A stretch of DNA of 5,897 bases from an uncultured Chlorobiaceae bacterium (GTDB lineage Bacteria > Bacteroidota > Chlorobiia > Chlorobiales > Chlorobiaceae), in NCBI GenBank assembly GCA_903929845.1, contig CAIYWF010000308.1, positions 1-5,897 of the forward strand, given 5' to 3'. The notes beneath the pieces are model-generated. The model did not search any database and was not told the DNA's origin. It worked only from the letters and a program-made list of their open reading frames with translations. Shown here in pieces: positions 1-5,797 of the stretch (positions within the stretch are counted from its first letter, which is position 1; each line of letters opens with the position of its first letter). A program made the translations under genes and the position numbers.

Positions 1-33
1 GACTATGACGAAAAGTACAACAAAAACAAATAA
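1..33 (+). other. possible C-terminal tail of an upstream gene
   Basis: Frame 1 from the first base is open for ten codons, reads as a charged, hydrophilic peptide (DYDEKYNKNK) and ends in two consecutive TAA codons at 31-36. This would suit the end of a gene that starts left of the window. Ten codons cannot identify a protein, and an open stretch this short occurs often by chance. Another frame is open from an ATG at 5 for 28 codons (a Lys/Asn/Thr-rich peptide ending at 92) and I do not trust that one either. Bases 34-201 hold no gene I can support. Confidence 0.2.
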
Positions 34-201
34 TAATCAAGCAAAAATATTCATTAGGCACTACAAAGGCAAAAACAAAATGACCCCTTGATTTTATTGG
101 CTTTCCGGGCGAGTTCGCTTAGCAAGTGTATGAAGTCAGGAAATGTACCGGTCGAGGTCGATACTGGTATTGGAAAAAACTGGCTGGAAGCCCACTAAGC
201 A

Positions 202-230
202 TTGACATACAGGAAAAGTTTTTCTATATT
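202..230 (+). promoter_or_regulatory. sigma-70-type promoter for the envelope-gene operon
   Basis: A perfect -35 hexamer TTGACA (202-207) is followed, after exactly 17 nt, by TATATT (225-230), one base from the TATAAT consensus. Transcription would begin near 236-238, giving a leader of about 40 nt before the ATG at 280. It is the best promoter-like element upstream of the four plus-strand genes, and the later gaps between those genes (17, 24 and 44 nt) leave little room for others. The hexamers and spacing are seen directly; that it drives the whole operon is inference. I recognise no operator or riboswitch around it. Confidence 0.7.
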
Positions 231-279
231 CAGCAATAGTTGAAGCAAGATCGTTCAGACAAAACCACCAGGATACTGC

Positions 280-1059
280 ATGACCTTCACAAATTGGTTT
301 GTGATTCTGTCTGAATTCGGCAGGAAATTTTTGGCATCTCTGGCTGAGCACCTCTCAAAAGGGACATTTGTTCTTTTTCTGTCACTGCTCAGCTCTTTTT
401 CATACACTCCAGCAACTCTCCTGGCTGAAGACAAACAGCCTGGCGATACAAAGAAAGCTGAACCAGCAAAAAATGCTAACGGACTTCTGGCAAGCACAGA
501 ACAGATCATTGAGCAAATGATCATGAAAATAGACTTTCAAAAGGACAACGCAACTGAATCGACCGAACTCGCTGAAAACCCAAATCCAACATCTTTTTTT
601 TCAAGCATACCAAATATTAAACCCATTATTGGTGCAGTTACCAGTGCATTTGGCTCCCGGGTACATCCCATCTACAATGTCCCTCTTTTTCACTCAGGCA
701 TTGATATCTCTGCTTCAGAAGGCACCAGGGTACAAACAACAGGTGACGGAATTGTTGCTTTTTCAGGATATGACAAAGGTTACGGACAAAAAATAACTAT
801 CAATCACGGATACGGCTATAAAACCATTTATGCGCATCTGTCAAAGTCTCTTGTACGACAAGGACAGAAAGTCAAACGGGGCGACATCATTGCGCTTTCA
901 GGAAACACTGGCGTATCGACAGGCCCTCATCTCCACTACGAAGTATTGAAGGATAACGTAAAAGTCAATCCAACAGCTTATTTCTTTGATGAAACAAACC
1001 CGGACAATTTCATCACAACCCAAAAGACTGAAACAGATGGACGCGACAATAATTCTTAA
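280..1059 (+). CDS. secreted M23 (LytM-type) peptidoglycan metallopeptidase
   Basis: A 259-residue envelope protein predicted to cut, or regulate cutting of, peptidoglycan peptide cross-links. An N-terminal hydrophobic stretch at about residues 29-48, ending near TLLAED, fits a signal peptide or membrane anchor. A low-complexity polar linker (about 50-110) follows, then one M23/LytM domain (about 113-237). The zinc and catalytic signature is complete: H138 and D142 (HSGID), H186 (YAHL), and H217/H219 (GPHLHYE), so it should be an active enzyme, not a degenerate activator like EnvC or NlpD. There is no LysM or SH3 domain. Start choice is uncertain. ATG 280 has AGGA at 270-273, but TTG 331 (residue 18) also has AGGA at 322-325 and would give a more compact signal peptide. 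It is the first gene after the promoter at 202-230 and lies 17 nt before the next gene. The family call is firm; the exact substrate bond is unknown. Confidence 0.93.
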   Translation: MTFTNWFVILSEFGRKFLASLAEHLSKGTFVLFLSLLSSFSYTPATLLAEDKQPGDTKKAEPAKNANGLLASTEQIIEQMIMKIDFQKDNATESTELAENPNPTSFFSSIPNIKPIIGAVTSAFGSRVHPIYNVPLFHSGIDISASEGTRVQTTGDGIVAFSGYDKGYGQKITINHGYGYKTIYAHLSKSLVRQGQKVKRGDIIALSGNTGVSTGPHLHYEVLKDNVKVNPTAYFFDETNPDNFITTQKTETDGRDNNS

Positions 1060-1076
1060 ACTGAACAACTCTTAGT

Positions 1077-1304
1077 ATGTACTGGAATTTAGACCTTGCA
1101 CGTTATATAGCTGATGCTCCATGGCCTGTAACAAAAGATGAACTGATCAATTACGCAAACAGAACCGGAGCACCTCAGCAGGTTATTGAAAACCTTGTTG
1201 ATCTTCCTGACAGCGATGAAATGTATGAAAGCCTGGATGAAATATGGCCAGACTACCCTACTGACGAAGACTTTGGCTATGGGGATGAAGAACCATTGAC
1301 ATAG
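1077..1304 (+). CDS. small acidic DUF2795-family protein
   Basis: A 75-residue protein of unknown function. Residues about 5-45 match the DUF2795 pattern as I remember it: a hydrophobic opening helix (ARYIADAPWPVTKDELINYA), then R29-T-G-A, then QQVIENLVDLPD. In this family the pattern forms a compact helical domain. The C-terminal 30 residues are very acidic, with Asp/Glu clusters and aromatic residues, and there is no signal peptide or membrane segment, so it is probably cytoplasmic. It ends in two consecutive TAG codons (1302-1307). No clear Shine-Dalgarno precedes the ATG, so translation may depend on the peptidase gene ending 17 nt upstream. The Omp85 gene begins 24 nt downstream. Its position between two envelope genes suggests co-expression but proves no shared role. 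It is probably real despite its size because it is recognisable as a family and fits the operon spacing tightly. Confidence 0.85.
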   Translation: MYWNLDLARYIADAPWPVTKDELINYANRTGAPQQVIENLVDLPDSDEMYESLDEIWPDYPTDEDFGYGDEEPLT

Positions 1305-1315
1305 TAGAGAACAAA

Positions 1316-1331
1316 ACGGAATACATGTTTG
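1316..1331 (+). promoter_or_regulatory. ribosome binding site and TTG start of the Omp85 gene
   Basis: ACGGA at 1316-1320 lies 8 nt before the TTG at 1329, a normal spacing. The only nearby ATG (1325-1327) is one base out of frame and its reading frame stops within 25 codons. In the Omp85 frame a TAG at 1305-1307 bars any start further upstream, and no other ATG, GTG or TTG codon lies between it and 1329. The TTG reading opens straight into a good signal peptide, so it is the start chosen here. Confidence 0.6.
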
Positions 1332-3530
1332 GCAAAAGCGCTCACTTTTATTGTCCTTGTGCTTTTTTTTGCCTTTTCTGTTCATGGTCAACCTGACAGC
1401 AGAGGTGAAAAGAGTACCCCCTCGCCACCCTATGTAGCCAAAATCAAATTCAGTGGCAATACATCGATTAGCGATGAGGAACTTCGCCTGATCATAAGTA
1501 CCTCTGAAAACAGATCCTTTCTTGGACTCGGCCTTTTTGGCGGTGCTCAAAAGCCGTTCAATTATGAAGAGTTTGCAAAAGACATCTTTCTGATCAAAAA
1601 GCTTTATACCTATAAGGGATATTTTTTCACCGAAGTGGACACCACAATTGTCCGAAAAAACAACGGGAAAAAAGTTAACCTGAACATCCTGATTCATGAA
1701 CATGAACCATCAAAAGTTGATGCCTTTCATTATGAAGGGCTTGAACGTATTCCCACAGAACTTAAAACAGAGTATCTCAGTAAAAAAAAGCTGAAATTAA
1801 ATGATGTTTTTTCCGTTGAACGACTTATTGAAGAGCGTGACCGTACCATCTCTTTTTTCAAAGAGTCTGGTTTCACTTTTTTTCACGAAGACAGCATCCG
1901 AATCAAGGTTGATACCGTCGGGACTCATGCAGGAATTTTGTTCAGGCTCAGCCTGCCTGAAAGACTCAAATACGGCAAGATCCAGGCTATAGTTCACAAT
2001 CCCCTGAAAAAAGACACCGCTCAGAAAGAAAAAATTTTTTCACAGGATGGCATCAAGGGAAAAGTTTTCGGAAAACAGATGATCTCGCCTGCTCTTATCA
2101 CCTCTGCCATCGAATTCCGGCCCGGAAACTTTACCCGACAAAGCCTTGAACAACGCACCTTGCAGAATCTCGGCGCAACCAATGTTTTTTCATCGATTTA
2201 CATTACACCGGATTCGGTGCGCTCTGGAGAACTCTTCACAACAATCAACCTTGAAACAGCACCAAAACACCAGATAGAACCTAAAATTCTGGTTGATAAC
2301 CGTTACGGCCCCCTCTTTTTCGGAACATCTCTTGCCTATGAAAACAAAAACCTTTTTGGCGGAGGTGAGCAATTCAGAACATCAACCGAATACGGTACCC
2401 AGGCTACTTCCAACAACAAACTGCTTACAAACCTTAATCCAGACCAATATGGCAAAATAATTCCCTACGAATTTAGTCTGAAAAGTACTCTTGTCATGCC
2501 AGTTCTCAAAAAAACCGGCAACTTCTATTCGACAACCGTCGAATACGCAACAACAAAACAGCCCGTGCTGCTCTCAAGCAGAAGCGGATTGATTCGAGGA
2601 ACCTACAACGCCCGCCTGAATCCTTCATCACGCCTGAATTTCGACTTTTTTGAAATCGAGTGGGTCAAAAAAGACTCTCTCAGAGGATTCAAACAACTCT
2701 TCAAAACCGATCTTGCCAATAATATCGGCATTGACCCTTCCAATGAAGCAGCGGTCAACACCGGAATTGACAGTCTTATTAACACCCATGTCAACCAGAC
2801 ATTCCGGCTTCGCTTCAACTCTTCAAACCGACAGAGCGTTCTTCCGGAAAAGACAATATGGAACATCGACCTTCTTCTTGAAGAAGCCGGAAGCCTTGCC
2901 TGGCTGATAGATAAGTATATTGACACAAAACAATACAGCGGGTTCACTGATAAAGATCCCCAAATATTTGGCACAACCTATTCTCAGTATGTAAAACTTG
3001 AAAGCGGATTGGGCTTTGCAAAATACTTGTCAACAAAAAGCCAGCTTGCCGGAAAAGGGCGAATAGGATGGATGATGCCCTATGGCAAAGCGGATGCAAC
3101 ACCAGAAGAACGCCGTTTTTATGCTGGAGGAGCAAACGACATGCGGGGCTGGCTTTTCAATACCCTCGGGCCAGGCAGCAGTGCGAGCGAGGCCGCAGCT
3201 AATTTCGGAGCTGACATCAAGCTTGAACTCAGCCTGGAATACCGTCTGAAATTTTTCAGATTCCTCAATCAGTCTTCAGGAGTAACGTTCTTTACCGATA
3301 TCGGAAACATCTGGGACCGAACCGGACCATACGCGTTCAACCTTGATTCCCTGACAAAAGACTTCGCCTGGGACTCAGGGGTGGGCCTGAGAATCGGCTC
3401 ACCTATCGGCCCGTTTCGTTTTGATTTTGCCTATAAACTCCATGACCCGACTGAAGCAAAACCTTGGCGTATCTCAACCCTGAACATCGGGAAATACACC
3501 TTCAATTTTGGAATTGGTGAAGCTTTTTAA
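1329..3530 (+). CDS. Omp85-superfamily outer-membrane assembly protein, TamA-like, 3 predicted POTRA domains
   Basis: A 733-residue outer-membrane protein of the BamA/TamA (surface antigen D15) superfamily, which inserts or exports outer-membrane proteins. The signal peptide is residues 1-20 (MAKALTFIVLVLFFAFSVHG, likely cut before Q21); there is no lipobox cysteine. I read three periplasmic POTRA domains, at about 36-125 (opening KIKFSGNTSISDEEL), 128-212 (FHYEGL opening) and 214-312 (ending near FTTINLET). A 16-strand-type barrel would span about 315-733. The strand-landmark loop motif is present as M605-R606-G607-W608 just after RRFYAGGAND, a variant of the usual VRGF/Y whose arginine locks the loop inside the barrel. 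The protein ends in a terminal phenylalanine (FGIGEAF), the usual barrel-insertion signal. BamA normally has five POTRAs and TamA three, so TamA-like is the better label, though the Chlorobi/Bacteroidetes versions are not cleanly classified. Part of POTRA 1 (residues 54-88) recurs, diverged, at 5792-5897. The start is the TTG discussed at 1316-1331. Confidence 0.92.
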   Translation: MAKALTFIVLVLFFAFSVHGQPDSRGEKSTPSPPYVAKIKFSGNTSISDEELRLIISTSENRSFLGLGLFGGAQKPFNYEEFAKDIFLIKKLYTYKGYFFTEVDTTIVRKNNGKKVNLNILIHEHEPSKVDAFHYEGLERIPTELKTEYLSKKKLKLNDVFSVERLIEERDRTISFFKESGFTFFHEDSIRIKVDTVGTHAGILFRLSLPERLKYGKIQAIVHNPLKKDTAQKEKIFSQDGIKGKVFGKQMISPALITSAIEFRPGNFTRQSLEQRTLQNLGATNVFSSIYITPDSVRSGELFTTINLETAPKHQIEPKILVDNRYGPLFFGTSLAYENKNLFGGGEQFRTSTEYGTQATSNNKLLTNLNPDQYGKIIPYEFSLKSTLVMPVLKKTGNFYSTTVEYATTKQPVLLSSRSGLIRGTYNARLNPSSRLNFDFFEIEWVKKDSLRGFKQLFKTDLANNIGIDPSNEAAVNTGIDSLINTHVNQTFRLRFNSSNRQSVLPEKTIWNIDLLLEEAGSLAWLIDKYIDTKQYSGFTDKDPQIFGTTYSQYVKLESGLGFAKYLSTKSQLAGKGRIGWMMPYGKADATPEERRFYAGGANDMRGWLFNTLGPGSSASEAAANFGADIKLELSLEYRLKFFRFLNQSSGVTFFTDIGNIWDRTGPYAFNLDSLTKDFAWDSGVGLRIGSPIGPFRFDFAYKLHDPTEAKPWRISTLNIGKYTFNFGIGEAF
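1488..1593 (+). repeat. segment duplicated in diverged form at 5792-5897
   Basis: These 106 bases (codons 54-88 of the Omp85 gene plus one base) align without gaps to 5792-5897 at a constant offset of 4304, in the same orientation. I count 8 mismatches, about 92 % identity. The similarity starts abruptly at the carB junction on one side and is cut by the window end on the other, so its true right-hand extent is unknown. It is not a mobile-element repeat: no terminal repeats or transposase are visible. Confidence 0.95.
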
Positions 3531-3574
3531 TTATTTGAGCAAGTTATTTTTTTCACGATTAAGGACGTATTCCC

Positions 3575-4240
3575 ATGCCAGCACCATCAACACTTCTCGC
3601 ACCTTCCATTCTTTCAGCAGACTTCACCCGACTTGAACACTCAATTGCGATTGCCACAAAAGCAGGCGCGGACTGGATACACTGCGATATCATGGACGGC
3701 AACTTTGTCCCCAACATCACCTTTGGACCAGTCATTGTAGGGGCTATTGCGGCTTGCACACCTATGATTATCGACACCCATCTGATGATTGCTGATCCAG
3801 ACCGTTTCATTGAAGATTTTGTCAAAGCTGGTTCTCACCAGATTACCGTACATCAGGAAGCCTGCCCGCACCTGCACCGCACTATTCAGTTCATTAAAAG
3901 CCTTGGCGCAAAAGCAGGCGTCTCAATCAATCCGGGCACTTCGCTCTCAACACTTGATTCCATTCTGCCGGATCTCGACCTTGTCCTGCTGATGTCGGTC
4001 AATCCCGGTTTCGGGGGACAGAAGTTCATACCATCATCGATTGGAAAAATCCAGAAGCTTCATGAAATTCGCTTGCAGACCAATCCGCAGATGATCATCG
4101 CTATTGACGGTGGAATAACAGAAGAAAATGCTCAGGAAGTGGTTTCGGCTGGAGCCGATGCGCTGATTGCCGGAACTGCATTCTTCAAATCAGCCGATCC
4201 GGCAAGCACTGCGGCTAAAATCAGGGCTATGACCAAGTAA
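3575..4240 (+). CDS. rpe: ribulose-phosphate 3-epimerase
   Basis: A 221-residue cytoplasmic TIM-barrel enzyme, the normal family length, that interconverts ribulose-5-phosphate and xylulose-5-phosphate in the pentose-phosphate and Calvin pathways. The signature elements are intact. APSILSADF (9-17) carries the first-strand serine. H36 and D38 in HCDIMDGNFVPN, H69 in DTHLM and D178 in IDGGI are the metal ligands, with D38 and D178 also the acid/base pair. The phosphate-binding loops SVNPGFGGQ (141-149) and IDGG/AGTA (177-201) are present. ATG 3575 is preceded by AAGGA at 3561-3565, a good Shine-Dalgarno. It follows the Omp85 gene after 44 nt with no terminator-like hairpin, so it is probably the last gene of the operon, and I see no convincing promoter of its own. 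Its final 14 bases overlap the 3' end of trpC on the other strand. Green sulfur bacteria fix CO2 by the reverse TCA cycle, so if the taxonomy is right the enzyme would serve pentose synthesis here. Confidence 0.97.
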   Translation: MPAPSTLLAPSILSADFTRLEHSIAIATKAGADWIHCDIMDGNFVPNITFGPVIVGAIAACTPMIIDTHLMIADPDRFIEDFVKAGSHQITVHQEACPHLHRTIQFIKSLGAKAGVSINPGTSLSTLDSILPDLDLVLLMSVNPGFGGQKFIPSSIGKIQKLHEIRLQTNPQMIIAIDGGITEENAQEVVSAGADALIAGTAFFKSADPASTAAKIRAMTK

Positions 4241-4997
4241 TTTCTTGAAGCTCGGGACTGGTATGCAGCCCCTCTCCTATCAGTACGGCATCAAACGATG
4301 CCTGCGCGATCAGAGAGATATCTGCTGAAGTTTTAAGGCCACTTTCGGCCACCGCAATAACCCCGGAAGGAATACAAGAGCGCAGCGTTACAGAGGCTTG
4401 CAGATCAACTGTAAAATCCTTTAAATTACGGTTGTTGACGCCGATTATTGCGGCGCCCTTTTCAATCGCGACATCCAGTTCCTGACGGTCATGCACCTCC
4501 ACAAGCACATGCAGGCCAAGAGCAGCAGCAAGCTCCAGATAGTCGCCAAGTTGCACAGGATCAAGCGCCGCCACAATCAGCAGAATGGCATCAGCGCCAA
4601 TCAGCCTGGACTCAAAGATCTGTGACTCATCAATAATAAAATCTTTGCGCAGTACTGGCAGCGGAAACAAGCGGCTCACCTGTTGAAGATAGTCGATGGA
4701 GCCCTGAAAAAACAAGCGGTCAGTAAGCACAGAATAGGCCGCAGCGCCAAGCGCCCCATAGCAACGGGCCATCACGACAGGATCAAAATCCTGTACAATA
4801 AGACCGCGCGAAGGTGATGCTTTTTTGATTTCGGCAATAAGCTTCAATCCAGGATCCTTACGCTTGATAGCACCGGTAAAATCACGGGTGGAAGCCAGCG
4901 AGTCCTGCAGCTCCAGATAACGCTCTGCAGGCTTCTCCTTTCCAAGCTCCACTATTTCCCGCTTTTTCTCTTCTAATATCCGGGTAAGATAGGTCAT
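4227..4997 (-). CDS. trpC: indole-3-glycerol-phosphate synthase
   Basis: A 256-residue cytoplasmic enzyme of tryptophan synthesis that closes the ring of CdRP (the carboxyphenylamino-deoxyribulose phosphate intermediate) to indole-3-glycerol phosphate, releasing CO2 and water. It is a single-function TrpC: no PRAI (TrpF) domain is fused, unlike in E. coli. After the usual N-terminal helix (MTYLTRILEEKKREIVEL) come the catalytic landmarks in order: E56 and K58 in IAEIKKASPSRG, K118 in LRKDF, E167 in LVEVHD, N188 in GVNNRNL (186-192), and E218-S219 in AVAESGL. The phosphate-binding end is LIGEGLH (239-245). All expected active-site residues are present, so it should be functional. The start lies 6 nt after the carB stop with no clear Shine-Dalgarno, suggesting translational coupling to carB. 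Its TAG stop lies inside the end of rpe on the opposite strand (14-nt convergent overlap). No other trp gene is in the window, so trpC stands apart from a trp operon here. Confidence 0.97.
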   Translation of the reverse strand: MTYLTRILEEKKREIVELGKEKPAERYLELQDSLASTRDFTGAIKRKDPGLKLIAEIKKASPSRGLIVQDFDPVVMARCYGALGAAAYSVLTDRLFFQGSIDYLQQVSRLFPLPVLRKDFIIDESQIFESRLIGADAILLIVAALDPVQLGDYLELAAALGLHVLVEVHDRQELDVAIEKGAAIIGVNNRNLKDFTVDLQASVTLRSCIPSGVIAVAESGLKTSADISLIAQASFDAVLIGEGLHTSPELQEITWS

Positions 4998-5003
4998 GGT
5001 AGG

Positions 5004-5792
5004 TCAGTCAGCGGCTGCCAGTTCGCGTAGCTCGTCTTCGAGCTCAACAATCTGGAGAATATTGTCAAGGAACCAGGGATCAATACCGGTCGACTGATGC
5101 ACCTCTTCAATGGTCGCCCCGGCCTGAAAGGCATAACGAAGATAAAACATACGGTCGGCTTTGGGTATCGTGATTTTCTCAAGAATATCCTCTTTGGCAA
5201 ACTTCTTTTGCTGCGGAGTCATATCAAGCACATTCATGATATCCTTGCCGTCAGAGCCAAGCCCGGCGCGACCGATTTCAAGACCACGAAGTGACTTCTG
5301 CAGCGCCTCCCTGAAGTTTCTTCCGAAAGCCATGACCTCACCAACGGACTTCATCTGGACACCAAGACGGGCATCAACATTCTTGAACTTTTCAAAATCC
5401 CAGCGAGGAATCTTGACCACACAATAGTCAATAGCCGGCTCGAAACTTGCCGGAGTTGTTTTTGTAATGTCATTGAGAATCTCATCAAGCCTGTAACCTA
5501 CCGCCAGTTTGGCAGCCACCTTGGCAATAGGAAAACCGGTTGCCTTTGATGCCAGCGCCGAACTGCGCGACACACGAGGATTCATCTCAATCACCACGAT
5601 ACGACCGTTCACAGGATTAATGGCAAACTGAATGTTACTGCCACCGGTCTCGACACCGATCTCCCGGATAATTCTGATTGAGGCATCCCTGAGCTCCTGA
5701 TATTGACGGTCCGTAAGCGTCTGAGCCGGCGCCACAGTAATGCTGTCTCCGGTATGCACTCCCATAGGGTCAACATTCTCAATAGAGCAGAC
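5004..5792 (-). CDS. carB: carbamoyl-phosphate synthase large chain, N-terminal section, 5' end missing
   Basis: The gene encodes the ATP-grasp subunit that makes carbamoyl phosphate from bicarbonate, ammonia and ATP for pyrimidines and arginine. Read on the minus strand, the homology starts abruptly at VCSIENVDP (5792-5766), corresponding to about residue 231 of E. coli CarB, and continues through MGVHTGDSITVAPAQTL. The metal-ligand glutamine and glutamate (SNIQFA and VIEMNPR, E. coli Q285 and E299), NPRVSRSSALASK, and the oligomerisation region follow. About 230 residues of the first ATP-grasp domain are missing because the sequence switches to Omp85 DNA, and the frame meets TGA at 5798-5796 just past the join. 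The ATG at 5765 is internal to the domain and not a credible true start. The protein also ends early, after LEDELRELAAAD, near E. coli residue 480 of 1073, with trpC starting 6 nt later. That end looks natural: carB is split into two genes in organisms such as Aquifex and Methanocaldococcus. As it stands here the gene could not be functional. Confidence 0.93.
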   Translation of the reverse strand, partial: VCSIENVDPMGVHTGDSITVAPAQTLTDRQYQELRDASIRIIREIGVETGGSNIQFAINPVNGRIVVIEMNPRVSRSSALASKATGFPIAKVAAKLAVGYRLDEILNDITKTTPASFEPAIDYCVVKIPRWDFEKFKNVDARLGVQMKSVGEVMAFGRNFREALQKSLRGLEIGRAGLGSDGKDIMNVLDMTPQQKKFAKEDILEKITIPKADRMFYLRYAFQAGATIEEVHQSTGIDPWFLDNILQIVELEDELRELAAAD

Positions 5793-5797
5793 TGATC
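5792..5797. other. carB/Omp85 chimeric junction at a GATC site
   Basis: Left of here the minus strand is clearly carB. From 5792 rightwards the plus strand matches the Omp85 gene (original position 1488 onward). Base 5792 fits both; codon 5795-5793 (Ser) could conceivably still be carB, which would put the switch anywhere up to 5797. CTGATC is therefore the zone of possible microhomology, and it contains GATC (5794-5797). No insertion-sequence end, target duplication or integrase site is visible at the join. Confidence 0.85.

Noticed and set aside
145..170. Inverted repeat (ACCGGT...ACTGGT with a 10-nt loop) about 30 nt upstream of the -35 box, considered as an operator or terminator
   Set aside because: The stem is about 8 bp with two G-T wobbles and is not followed by a T run. 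Such structures are common by chance, and no regulator gene is nearby.
136..351. Minus-strand open frame of 71 codons across the promoter and the peptidase start
   Set aside because: It overlaps the strong promoter and the N-terminus of the M23 gene, its Cys/Trp-rich product resembles no family, and there is no ribosome binding site. It looks like a shadow frame.
1089..1703. Minus-strand open frame of 204 codons opposite DUF2795 and the Omp85 start
   Set aside because: It is antisense to two well-supported genes, and its product is Phe/Ile/Cys-rich with no recognisable domain. Long antisense frames arise here from codon bias.
2029..2040. A6T6 palindromic tract considered as a regulatory or bending element
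   Set aside because: It lies within Lys-Ile-Phe coding sequence of the Omp85 gene and is explained by codon use in AT-rich DNA.
3531..3574. Possible separate promoter for rpe (TTGAGC at 3535-3540)
   Set aside because: At a 17-nt spacing the -10 position reads ATTAAG and overlaps the Shine-Dalgarno, leaving no room for a transcript leader.
5004..5765. Complete 253-residue protein starting at ATG 5765
   Set aside because: The upstream codons still encode conserved CarB residues (VCSIENVDP), so this methionine is internal to the ATP-grasp domain and the gene is a 5'-truncated carB.
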